Assembly: GCF_011397635.1 (NCBI RefSeq)
Contig: NC_064762.1
Span: forward strand, 26,022,117 to 26,086,116
Direction: 5' to 3'
DNA length: 64,000 nt
DNA from: Epinephelus fuscoguttatus
Lineage: Eukaryota; Chordata; Actinopteri; Perciformes; Serranidae
The notes below the pieces were generated by a model. It saw only the letters and a list, made by a program, of their open reading frames with translations, did no database searches and was not told where the DNA came from. Shown one piece after another: positions 21,798-54,104 of the stretch (position 1 is the stretch's first letter; each line of letters begins with the position of its first letter). The position numbers and the translations under genes are program-made.

Positions 21798-22916
21798 GTG
21801 AGTTCAGGACTCACTGACTTGTACACTAGGTGCACTAACAGTCTATAAAACAAACAGAGTTAAGTAGTTTGACTTTTTTTTTTTTTTTTTTTTTTTAACT
21901 GAATATGACATCTGCATTCAAATGTTTTTTCATCATTGGAGTTGACATAAGTTAAGAGGTTTGAATAGATTAAATTGAAATGCAATCAGTATTTGAATTT
22001 ATTTGTACAAGGTGAGTTGATGAATCTGTAAAAATCACCAATAAATTTAGCACAACATGGTCAACTGTACTCAGTTGCTATACAACATATTGTAATATAA
22101 GGATACTAAAATTATGAGCAGATGTGAAATAAATGTGGCTTTCATAGTGCTGAATAAAGGCAAACAGCTGTAGTTACATATTTGAGATGCATTGTGTGAC
22201 TGATGTATCTGTTTATTTCTATTCCAGGCAAAAAGGCTGTGAAGGACAGTAAGTAGACAAACATTTTGTTTATTCATACTATGTATAAAGGATTTTGGCA
22301 ATAATTACTGTGAGCTGATATAGCACCAAGCATACCATCAGATTTTGCTTTAGCATTGGGAGTGGTCCCTAATGTCTCCTGATCTGTATTGGCCTGGATT
22401 ATTTATTTACTTATTATTTATTATTTATCAGCTCTTGAATTTGCTGCATTATTTAAATAACCAATCCTGATGGTTATGTTATCTATAAGCTAAATATACT
22501 GCATTATTAGTAGTTAAACCAAGCTTGTGTACTTATTCAATAAAATAAAGGTGTGTTGACTTTAAAGACAGGTGTTAGAGCGGTTAGGTAAGACATCAGT
22601 CATCAGCCTCTACATACTGGTATTCGGCAATCTTTTTGTGTTTGTGGAAAAAAGTTGAAGCTGTGAACATGAGCTATGCAACAGGAAAAAGAGTTAAGGT
22701 TAGAGTCCCATTTCAGATGTTGTGCAACTACATATGTTCTCCTCTAGATGTCACTGACAGATCCCTAATCCGGTCATTACTGGCTGACAGTTTGATGCTG
22801 GAGGAAATTCACCCCAGTCTGCCCATGCTTGGTTGGACAGAGTTTATCTTGTTGATTTGTTTTGTTAAACATGTCACTTAATGTGCTTCTCTCTTTTTGC
22901 AGAGCCTGCCCATTGA
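21674..22916 (+). CDS. atp5mj: ATP synthase 6.8-kDa proteolipid subunit (atp5mj), complete
   Basis: Three coding exons (21674-21797, 22228-22248, 22903-22916) join in phase into 52 residues. The sequence begins MFGVAFKNWWSKVGPYYTKA, continues with a hydrophobic single membrane span (about residues 24-38), and ends KKAVKDKPAH. It matches the 6.8-kDa mitochondrial proteolipid (formerly MP68/C14orf2), a small subunit of the inner-membrane ATP synthase that helps assemble or stabilise enzyme dimers. The PYYTK motif followed by one membrane helix and a short basic tail is diagnostic. The start ATG lies directly after the acceptor (tcccacag|ATG), so the 5' UTR is spliced. The middle exon is only 21 nt. 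A polyadenylation signal follows at 23019. Confidence 0.9.
21868..21897. repeat. Poly-T tract
   Basis: A nearly pure run of T in the intron after atp5mj coding exon 1. Confidence 0.85.
22228..22248 (+). CDS. atp5mj: atp5mj coding microexon (21 nt)
   Basis: attccag|GCAAAAAGGCTGTGAAGGACA|gtaagt. Completes the glycine codon and encodes KKAVKD. Needed to connect the first and last exons in phase. Confidence 0.85.
22903..22916 (+). CDS. atp5mj: atp5mj last coding exon
   Basis: tttttgcag|AGCCTGCCCATTGA. Encodes the final KPAH and stop; the rest of the exon is 3' UTR to about 23045. Confidence 0.85.
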
Positions 22917-23018
22917 GTTTTCCGTCAAACTCATCACCCCTCCACCTGCTGTGAGATAATGCCCCGTCGCTAGTGCAGAAGTCCAGCTTCATATTTGAAT
23001 TTTTGTTAATATGGGACA

Positions 23019-23024
23019 AATAAA
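23019..23024 (+). terminator. atp5mj: Polyadenylation signal of atp5mj
   Basis: AATAAA about 100 nt after the stop codon, followed by a TG/T-rich stretch (CATGTCATTGTTGGCTTCTG) that suits the downstream element. Confidence 0.75.
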
Positions 23025-24185
23025 GTTATCTGAAACGTTTATCATGTCATTGTTGGCTTCTGTTATTTTTTCAGACAGAAATTAAAAAAAAAATCTATAA
23101 TGAATTCACTTAAGATTGTGTGGACAATTTTGCCCTACTTTATTTCAGAGTTTTCCATATTTGTGGGAGTAAAAGTGAGTGAGCTATTAATAGCCATGAA
23201 TCATGGTTTGAGTTTATGTTTAAACTAATTGAACACAGCACTGCCATATTTGGTGTTGAGTGGGTGTTGTTGTGGTTGCTCATTCTGGGAAGCCAGACAT
23301 CACTAATTGAACCAAATATTTTTGATAGGATGAGCCCACTCGATGATGACCTGCATTCACACATTCAACCCTGTTACTTGTACATTTTGAATGGTGCTCT
23401 AATTTACAAACGTAGCTTTAGCATCAGTTATATCATTCTTTTGAACGGCTCACTCCGGGTTCTGGCACATAGAACTGTAGCATCACAACTGCTTTGTTGG
23501 CAGTAATCGATAGCAAATGAATCAGTTTCTGTTTACAGTGTGGTTCATTGAACTGAATGAGTTGACCAGATTCCCGCCTGGGGCCAGAAGTTTAGTGCCG
23601 GATGAAGAGGTGGATGAAGTGATTCTGCTTCTGCAGCATCATTACTGTCTATGAGTGCTATTGAGTGGACTGATATCAACAGTGTCAATAGTTCACAAAG
23701 GCCTGCACAATTGTGTATGGGAAAATGGTATTACCTCTCCTTATAGCAAAGCAAAGGGTTTGAATCAATCTGTCAATTCTATATTATGAAGTTGTAGTTT
23801 CAACACCTTTAGTTAGAAACCCTGTAACATCTCATCAGTTGTGTTCAATCTAAACTGACTCCAAAACTCCAGAAAAATAAACATTATTACTCTTCCAAAC
23901 AATAAATTGTACAGCTCTGTCTATTGCTGATGTCATAGATGCAGTAGTTGTGGAGTTGCTCTAATGGGACTGAGATGAATTGACTCCTTTCAACGAAAGA
24001 GATGAGATGCTAGTTTTGCGTGTAGCCGTTAATAAAGTTGTTGTACGGTAATGCCTGGTCTGAGGGTCTGGAGGGTTGTCATGGTTGCTTCCTGCTTTTA
24101 GTGCCAAGGCTATCATGCTGCAGTAGAAGTACATGAAGTAAGAAGACAGTAAAAGTACTCATTATGCAGAAAATTGCCCCTTTCA

Positions 24186-24415
24186 AAGGTCCAGTGTGTA
24201 GGATTTAGGGGGATATATTGGCAGAAATGGAATATCAAATGATGAGGATGACTTCTTTAGTGTATATTGACCTGAAAATAAAAACAGTTGTGTTTTCGTT
24301 ACCTCAGAATGAGCCAAGTATCTACAAAGGGAAAGGATTCTACAGACATCACCACATTGCACCAGCATGTTCCCAGAACAGAAATACCAAACACTGGTTC
24401 TAGATAGGGCCACCA
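24186..24415. mobile_element. TTAA-type MITE fragment, copy 5
   Basis: Starts AAAGGTCCAGTGTGTAGGAT. Its interior is the inverse of copy 1 (ACCAAACACTGGTTCTAGA), so the visible end is the family's right terminal repeat. Confidence 0.6.
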
Positions 24416-26232
24416 TAGTTAGCAGCAGTTGGCTAATTTCAACAAATGCAAACTGTTTGTAGTTTAATAACCTAACCTTTATATTACCCCTTAAAATGAA
24501 GCAATGTCTAATTACAACTGCTCTTAACATGTTCAATATGTCAATGAGAAGTTCCAACAAAGAGTGTCTCAGATTGTTTACAGGGTGTCTACATGTTGTA
24601 TATCACTACTATGCAATGCTTTTAAAGACCATTCCAAGATCAACCAAGATTTTTAACCAAATTTAAGACTAATTTTGAGACAAGTATTTTTTGTTCAAGC
24701 ATTACAGGTACATATAAAGGTAAGTGATATATATGTGGTCCCATGCAGAGGTAGATTTTATATAGAAATATGTGTATTACAGTGAGTTAGGTCAAACAAC
24801 ATTTTGCCAATAGGTATGTCCAATTAAAAAGTTAGAAGACAGTGTTAGGTTCAGTGATAGGTTTCAAGACTTTAAACAAAAACGTAGAATTTCACACAGA
24901 AGGGCTTGACTCATTTTGACAAAAAGTCATGTAAAGATGGATATAGAAATTAAGATTCAATGTTTGTGGCATTAAGACCTCGCAAATTCAAAGACATATG
25001 TAAGACATTTTAAGACTTTCTAAGGACCTGCAGACACTCTGGTTTAAGTTGAATCATTTCAAGAGGCCCAAAGAATTGAAAGCATCTTGTTTTTCACCAG
25101 CAACAAAGATTAAAACTCAAGGGAAACACATAATTCTCAAGTTCATCTTGACAACGCATGCACAAGTTCCAGTACCTAGAACTACTGCTACTGTAATGTA
25201 GTGCATTCTGTGAGTTCACACAAAGTCCAAGCATACACCAATTCAAAATATGGTATGAAGACATGATATTCATTGTTATAAGATTTATATTTGGTAATAA
25301 CTATCAAAAACATACACATGGGTTATTTTTGTGTGGCAAAGTTAAAAGGTAATAACAATGGTATGGTAAAGTCTTAGTTTTATCTATATAATGAAGCGGT
25401 TTCATTTCACTCAACGACTTCAGGAGAAGTAATGGGATTTCCTAAGTTTTCACTTCCTCCCACTCCTTTTCAAATGTGTAAATCAAAGTAACTATACACT
25501 GACAATTGGTTTTCATTGTGCTTGTCATTATTTGTAAATATTACTTTCTTTCTTGTAATGCTTGTTTGTATGTTAATGTCTTTTATGCATGTTCGAAATA
25601 AATACGGATATCTGTGTGATGTGTATATATTTCTTATGTTTATATTGTTATACTTCTGTGTGTCTGATAGCACCCTGGGGTTGTGAGAAAGTGCAATTTC
25701 ATTCCCATGTAGGCCTACTCTGTATGTGGAAATGACAATAAAGTTGAACCTGACTTGACTTAACTGAAATAAATGTAGCACAGTTTGAGGTAAACATGAA
25801 TTTGAGGAATACAGTATATAAAAAAAGGAGCTCTCAAGTATGGCACAAGGTCTGTACCTCAGAATATCACTTGAGTAAATGTACTACTGTAGTCACATCC
25901 CACTCTGAAACTGCCAAATTAAATAACTTGCATTCCATCTGTGTAATTTCTGGGCTCGTGAACATTTGGGATCTTGCAATGAGCCCACAGCAGGCAGGGA
26001 AAGGTTGAGAAATCCTGCCTAAAAAGTCCCTGCATCTTCACTTACCACCCACACACCAGCTCACATTAACCTCTGTGGAGAGAGTGGTGCAATAATTGAT
26101 GGAGGAAATGTGGAGATACAGAGCAGGTTATCAAACAGCAGGCACGAGTTAAAGAAGACATGGTGATATGTCCTCCATTGTAGTTATAAAAGCTACAGAA
26201 TAAAAGTTTGGCTGACTTTGCTATCATGTTCT

Positions 26233-26272
<40 letters not shown>

Positions 26273-26277
26273 TGTGT
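26233..26277. repeat. (TG)n microsatellite upstream of garem2
   Basis: Nearly pure TG repeat about 260 bp before the garem2 start codon. Confidence 0.9.
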
Positions 26278-26391
26278 TGGGGGTGGACAAACACTGACTG
26301 ACAGAGAGGCAGAAGGAGAGAGGGCTCGCGCTCCCTCCCACCGCTCGTGCGCACCGACTGTGACTGCGCTCCCTCTCTCATACATTCAAAC

Positions 26392-26526
26392 ATGGCGAAA
26401 CTCTTTGCCATTATACCACCACCATCACCCTCATCCTCCTCCACTCCATCGCTACCATCACCACAACCACCACTACCCTCATCACTATCTTCACCCTCAT
26501 CATCACCATTATCTCCGATAGCGTGA
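26392..26526 (+). promoter_or_regulatory. garem2: In-frame upstream ORF in garem2 leader
   Basis: A 44-codon ORF beginning at AACATGGCG (good initiation context) encodes a Pro/Ser-rich peptide and ends TGATGA. It is in the same frame as the garem2 ATG 12 nt further on. The second TGA overlaps an ATG (TGATG at 26524) that opens a third, out-of-frame ORF into exon 1. Such arrangements usually dampen or regulate translation; no function is demonstrated here. Confidence 0.5.
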
Positions 26527-26538
26527 TGACCCGGGAGG

Positions 26539-48163
<21,625 letters not shown>

Positions 48164-48165
<2 letters not shown>

Positions 48166-48195
48166 CACACACACACACACACACAAACACACACA
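48164..48195. repeat. (CA)n in garem2 3' UTR
   Basis: CA-rich microsatellite immediately after the garem2 stop codon. Confidence 0.85.
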
Positions 48196-49138
48196 GTCCT
48201 TACAATGTGCCTGTTGGCTACTGAGCCATCCTGAATGTGCCTTCCACTGTGACCAAGTGGCTGCTGAGCCCCACTGACTGAGGCTGAGACTTTGCAGAAG
48301 GAAACCACGCCACCCTGTGGTCACACTATAGAACTGACACTTGACTCGCTCTCATGCCAGGAGTCTCTGACAGACTGACTGCATTTTTCCTGTGTGAATC
48401 ACAGACTGGGACTAGTTTACTAACAAATGGCAACGTCAGAGAGCTACATGATGAAAGTGCCCAGTTTCACTTTGTCCTTGGGGCAGATATTCAACCATAA
48501 TACATCGTCATGCTTCGAGAGAGCTAAAGGTTTTAAACCCTGCATGGATTTGTGTGATCTTCATGATGTGGTCCCACATAAAATGCCTTCATTCTACATA
48601 AAAAATAAGGGGTTTAATATGAGTTTTGGAAACATAAAGGGATTCACAGCTTCTATTGCCGACCAGTAGAACAACACAGATGTAACACTGAACCTGTTCC
48701 CTACCTGAGTCTCTGGCACAGCCTTCTTCATCTGTGCTTGAGCTTCAGTGGCCTGTAATTGGCATAAATGACAATTATTAGAAGATAAGAAAAGGCTAGT
48801 TGTTTAAAGCTAAATGAAAAAAGAAAAGTGCAGAAAGCATGAAAGTCAGATGCTCCAATGAAGTCATTAGTGAGTTTCTGGTATTGATCAATGATTCACT
48901 GAACCATCTCTTAATGTACAGTATTCTGTATCAAGGCCATTTTGTGCTTTGGGAGAGTGACTTTTTTTTAAAATTAACATTCCCTTTGAGGGTAACACGA
49001 GGTCTCCTTCTGTCTGTAGTCAGATACACAGATGTGTTGCCATGCTATGATAGAATTTTTCGACTGCCTCAGAAATAGTGTTCTCAAAATGTACCTCAGA
49101 TCACTTGTTCAGATATGCTTGATTTAGCCATGCATAAT

Positions 49139-49144
49139 AATAAA
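49139..49144 (+). terminator. garem2: Candidate polyadenylation signal for garem2
   Basis: AATAAA at 49139; a second one lies at 49217. Either would give a 3' UTR of about 1 kb. Not confirmed. Confidence 0.35.
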
Positions 49145-49737
49145 TGAAATTACACTAAGTAATATGTTCACATTTGTTTACTTCTGCATTACACACCACT
49201 AGACTAGTACTAGGTCAATAAAGCATAAGAAATATCTGAAAATATGAGGAAAGAGAGTGAACGTGAGACTGATATTGTGGACCCACAGAATGTTTTCTTT
49301 TTTATATACCCAAATGAGCTTTAATCTATTGTACTGTTCTAAGTTCTGAAACAGAAAATGTTCCCATACACTCAGGACACTCCCCTGGGTCATCTCAGTA
49401 TCATCAAGCACATCTTTCCCAATTTACTGTCTATGAAGCAGCTCCAGACTTTAGACCCTATGACATCACGAGTTTAAGTTTCAGGATTTGAGAGAGTTGT
49501 TCATGTTTACTTATATTTACTTATATTTTCCTGGACTGTCTTAGACCATAGGCGTAACATGTATGAATTTTAGCAGGCACAGGTACACAGCGTGGTCCTC
49601 ACAAGATGGCACTCCCATCCAAAAAATGTAACATGGCATGATACATTCTCTTTAATAAGCAAATGCTAACAAAGCCTAGATTAACAGCAAATAAAAGTTA
49701 AAGGGGAACACCACTTAAAGATTATAATATATTATCC

Positions 49738-49925
49738 TAATTTCAATTTTATTCATAAGGCCCAATATCAGAGATCATAATTTGCCTTCTTCACAGTGAA
49801 GATCCAAAAGGACAAAGGGATAAGGAAAAACTCCACCAAAGAAGAAAAAAAACCTTTAACAGGAGAAAAAAAATGGGAGAAACCTCAGGAAGAGCAATTG
49901 AGAAGGGATCCCCCTTCCAGGCCTA
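49738..49925 (-). mobile_element. L2-like LINE 3' end fragment, reverse orientation
   Basis: The inverse of the 3' end of the element at 55.4-57.1 kb: AGGGATAAGGAAAAACTCC, GAAACCTCAGGAAGAGCAAT and GGGATCCC. Confidence 0.65.
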
Positions 49926-50074
49926 GGTTCAATCAATATCTGTGAACACAAGCAACTTTCTCTCAAAGCCAGAAACCAGACAAGTCTCAAACTTGGGATA
50001 TCATAGGGTATAAAGTGTGGAGCTGCTCCATAGACAACTAATGAGAACCTGGTTTTGTGAACCCAGACAACAAC

Positions 50075-50650
50075 CCAGTCTTCGTCCAAAGTCGTCGAAA
50101 ATTTGGCGCTTGGGTTAGTGACTTGTGGCATCGGACACTGAGTGTGTTTACAAGGTCTTTAGTATCCCGGTTTTGATTGGGTTTTTTAAGTATCCCGTTT
50201 TTGTGTTTGTGCATGTAAACACCATGATGAAAAAAAGCCTTCCTTAAACATCAGTATGATACGCGGCCGGTTGCAGTTAGAGTTTAATGGCACTCGCCGG
50301 CGTAAGGGGGGACGCAGTGGGACAAGAACGATAATTAAGGTCACGACTTTCACCTGGGAGAGCGGCATTTGTGTCCTGTGAGATTATAAAGCCAAATCCT
50401 ATTCAATTTGCTGTGTTGTACCAACGTAGTGTGCTTATTTTGAAAGAGACTGTATGTAAACATTACATTTCCTGTGAAAACTGAAGCGTATTTTGAAAGG
50501 AGACAATGCATGTAACAGGTAGAACTTGACACACCGTCCCAGAACATCAACAACCAACCCACCCAGGGTACCTTGGCATGTCGTACCTGGATGTGGAAGG
50601 TCCATGATGAAACGTCAATATGTGTCGAGGCTGGAGTGAGAATGTGTTGC
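50075..50650 (+). repeat. Dispersed repeat family C, copy 2
   Basis: Second copy of the repeat at 29437-30025, in the same orientation. It carries CGGTTGCAGTTAGAGTTTAA, CATTTCCTGTGAAAACTGAA and AAACGTCAATATGTG. Confidence 0.7.
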
Positions 50651-52375
50651 ACAGAATGTTTGTTCGCTCTTTTATATCCAAATAAGCTCTTTTGTTGTGT
50701 TCTCAGCTCTGACACATAATGTACCCATAACATACCCATATATGTGCTCTCAGTGACATAGAACATTTTTCCTAATTCATTGTCTATGGAGCAGTTCCAT
50801 ACTTCTTACCTTATGATATCACAATTTCAAATTTAACAACTGAAACACAGCTACAAATCGTAAATCCATGTATTCATAATTGGACTTTAAATGGTACTAA
50901 TTTTGTCAACAGGCTACAGCACAACAAGGTAGGAAATAAAGGCAGTAAACACATCTAACACCAACAAAGATACCCTTTTACTGCCTTCTTATTTACTTAC
51001 AATAGAGGCACAACTACCAAGGAAAATGACCAAATCCCTCTGAGGGATCCTACAAACAGGCAGGCGAAACATCGGCTTCTGAAACACAGTCAGTGTGGTG
51101 TGACCGGTATGACCCGCCTGCAACAGAGGGAAGGTTTACTGTTTTCAGCCAAGATGATTTCTGGAAGTTTTGTGGCCTCTACCGGCCGGTTACGATGAGT
51201 CAGCAGTCAGTGACGGTAAAGCAGTCAATAAAAGGTTTTCCAATAATTGTGAATCACCACAACCAAGAGAGGTCCTTGAGGATACAGTCATTCATGTGCA
51301 CACAAAATATGAGGCTGACTGGTCCAGTAGTTTGCGAGATTAGCTTTTGACAGATGACAACACACACACTTACTCATTCTCACACACACACCAGAACTCA
51401 TTCATGTAGGCTTAAGCCTGGTGGACATAATTAACTTACATTTTGAGGGGATTTCCAACAACAAATTCAATGACTTCATGAGCCTCAAACCATGGCAACA
51501 GGTGTCCCATCCAGGTGCGTCACTTATTAGTGTCCCAGTGGAAACCGCTTCCGTTGTGGGCATCACATGGGAGAAGTTTGCATTCAGGCATTAAAATCTT
51601 TTCATTTTAACCCAAACCACGATTTTTTTTCTAACCTAAAAGTAGGAATCCCTTTCTGACAGAAAGCCCTGAAGACAAACTTCACCCGCTAACAAGCGTC
51701 ATGCAGCGTGCTGGTTTTCTTTGTCCTGATTCTCTGGTCACTTTGCTGGGCATCAGTCGTCAAAATGGCGATGTTTAATAAATGCTGCGCATGTGGTGTG
51801 AGATTGTTGCAGATGTTTCTTCATGTGAGGTATCTCTCTGTTTAGACAGTAACAAAACGAGGTGCTTACCAGTGTGGCTTACAGAGGTTGTTTCTGAATG
51901 CACCCAGACATCTGCAGCAGAGGAATTAAAGTTTTCCACTAAATATCCATATAAAATTGGCCTGCTCTATATATCCTACACATCTATGAAAGTATTATAC
52001 ATTCTCTTTAGAAAAGAAATGCAGTTTTTTTTCTGAATTAATGAGGTAATTTTATGAAAATTCGGATGTTTTTATTTTCTGCCTTTCTTAATTAATGAGA
52101 TAACAATCTCAGAATTTTGAAAAAAAGTTTTCATAGAAAAAAATGTTAATTGTTTTTCTAGACAAGCTCAAAAATCATATATAAATGAACCCATTAAGAA
52201 GAGCAATGTATTCAGAGGTTTTGTGAATTTGATAGTACGATTGCTTTATTGAAAGTACAGTAGTACCATTGCCAATAGTGGGATAGTTGGGCTAAAACTG
52301 TATATTAGTAGTTGAGGTAGCACGCTGAAAGGTAGATAGTTAAAGTGTTTATATGTCGTATTGACTTAAAAGTGG

Positions 52376-53290
52376 AGCATACTGGTAGAATGACCAACTG
52401 ACTGACAGAATGACACAGTGACAGTTTCCATGATTATGTACAGCATAGCATACCATGACTTAGTCATACCAAAAATTAGAAAAAAAACAGCAACATTCGG
52501 CCACAGGGGGAGCCACAGCGATCGGTTGCATTTTAGCCATTTTCTGTTGTTATAGCGCCACCCAGTTGCCAATTAGAGTTAAATTTCTCCAGTCACCTTG
52601 AGGCGTCCTGTTCTACATATCTACCAAGTTTAGTAAAACAGAGATATGGCGGTTAGGCCTAGATAAGAAATTAGCTCTCTAGCGCCCCCATTTTGTTTGA
52701 TGGGGTCAATAATGGAGGGGTCCCCTCAGATTATGTGTGGTCATATGCCTACAAAGTTGCGTGGTGATTGGTGAAACCCTTGAGATGTTATACACCTTTA
52801 TGTGATGAGCCACGCCCTCTGCAATATTCATTGCCTTATAGAAGCTCAGTTTTAGTGAGTTTTCCAACTTTTGCCAAGAGGGAACTTTAGATATTGGTCC
52901 CTAGATTATGTTCACTGAGTTTCATGCAGATCGGTCAAAATTCCTAAGAAGAGATTGATTTTAAGTGTTTTTCAAAAAATTCTAAATCTATATGACCGCA
53001 AGTTATGGGTTCTTGAGGCAAATGTGTTCCTCATGAGGAGAGGCATCTCTGTGCAAAGTTTCATGTCTCTACGACATACGGGGCATGAGATATGCCCATT
53101 CAAAGTTTGTAATTTCAATCGGTTGCTATAGCGCCCCCCTTTGGCCAATTGATGTAATATTGCTTCATTCACTTCCTCCCATGACCCTCTACCACTGTGC
53201 CAAATTTCACATGGATTGACCAAGTCAGTGAGGAGAAAAACGTGGATCAGAGACACCCACACACAGAGTTTTCGTCATTATATAGTAAGA
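52376..53290 (+). repeat. Dispersed repeat family D, long copy
   Basis: About 915 bp with TTAGTCATACCAAAAATTAG, CGCCACCCAGTTGCCAATTA, CCTTGAGGCGTCCTGTTCTA and GATGGGGTCAATAATGGAGG. A shorter copy is at 62880-63335. Non-coding, unclassified fish interspersed repeat. Confidence 0.75.
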
Positions 53291-53958
53291 TATACTAAGA
53301 TACCTGACACTACTGAACCCAGAAGTTAAGATGAATCAGAGGCTTATGACAGATATACAAAAACCAGAAAATTCTTATCTCAAACAGCATTGCTAATGAT
53401 ATTATTGATCCATTTTCCTTTTTTTAAATAATAAAGATGACTAAATTGATTACTTTGTAATTGTAATACTGTGTAATTGTTCTGAAAAGTAACCATTAAC
53501 TCCAGCTAATTCTAGAGGAATAAGTTTAAAGGAGCTTAAAACTAAAATATTCAGGTAAAGTAGAAGTGCCTCAAAACTGTACAATATCTGTTATAAGTGA
53601 CCTCTGTGATTGGTCGGAACTTGCTATAGCTTATGGGTGGTGTAGTATATGACAAAGAACTCATCTGAAATCAGATGGTTTTACATGAACATTTAACAAT
53701 CAAAACAAGTATCGAAGTGTGACTGTGCACAGTTTCTTAATTTGACTCAATGATAGACATCAGCTTAAAAAACTATCAGTAAGTACAAGTGGACTTGCAG
53801 CCTCAGTGCACCCCCTTATCTGGTCAAATCGCATCCTGCTTCCCAAGCTCCTGTGATTGAGGTAGTTGTTGCCTGTACCCGACACACTGTCACCAAGTTA
53901 ATGTTGTGTTTCATAAAGTGGGAAAAAAAAAAAAAGTTTTATGAGTTTGAAAATTGGA

Positions 53959-54104
53959 TCATTTGTAAAACTTCTTGCTGGGTTCTTTGGCGTGGTCCAG
54001 TAGAAGCTGGCAGGGTGTGAATCGGCTTCCATACACATCCTCCAAACGCCTCAGGTGGCTCACAAGACGCTCTGCACCAAACGTGTCCACAAACCTGAAG
54101 GGAC
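53959..54104 (-). CDS. hadha: hadha last coding exon
   Basis: Encodes [20 protein letters not shown] and [20 protein letters not shown], then TGA. It is intact in its own frame (entry phase 1), but that frame is not reached from the shortened upstream exon. Confidence 0.93.

Larger units (their letters stand above)
23046..26290. other. Intergenic region between atp5mj and garem2
   Basis: No exon recognised. A TTAA-type MITE fragment lies at 24186-24415, and a retroposon-like 3' end (ATGACAATAAAGTTGAACCT) is near 25732. The rest is AT-rich sequence without visible structure. Confidence 0.5.
48196..53958. other. Region between convergent garem2 and hadha
   Basis: Holds the 3' UTRs of both genes and repeats: an L2-like end (49738-49925, minus), copies of a short repeat with CAGCTCCAGACTT near 49.44 kb (with variants near 50.0 and 50.8 kb), repeat family C (50075-50650) and repeat family D (52376-53290). 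No additional gene recognised. Confidence 0.6.

Noticed and set aside
51093..51350. Possible small gene between garem2 and hadha
   Set aside because: 85 codons without motif, flanked by repeats; not supported.
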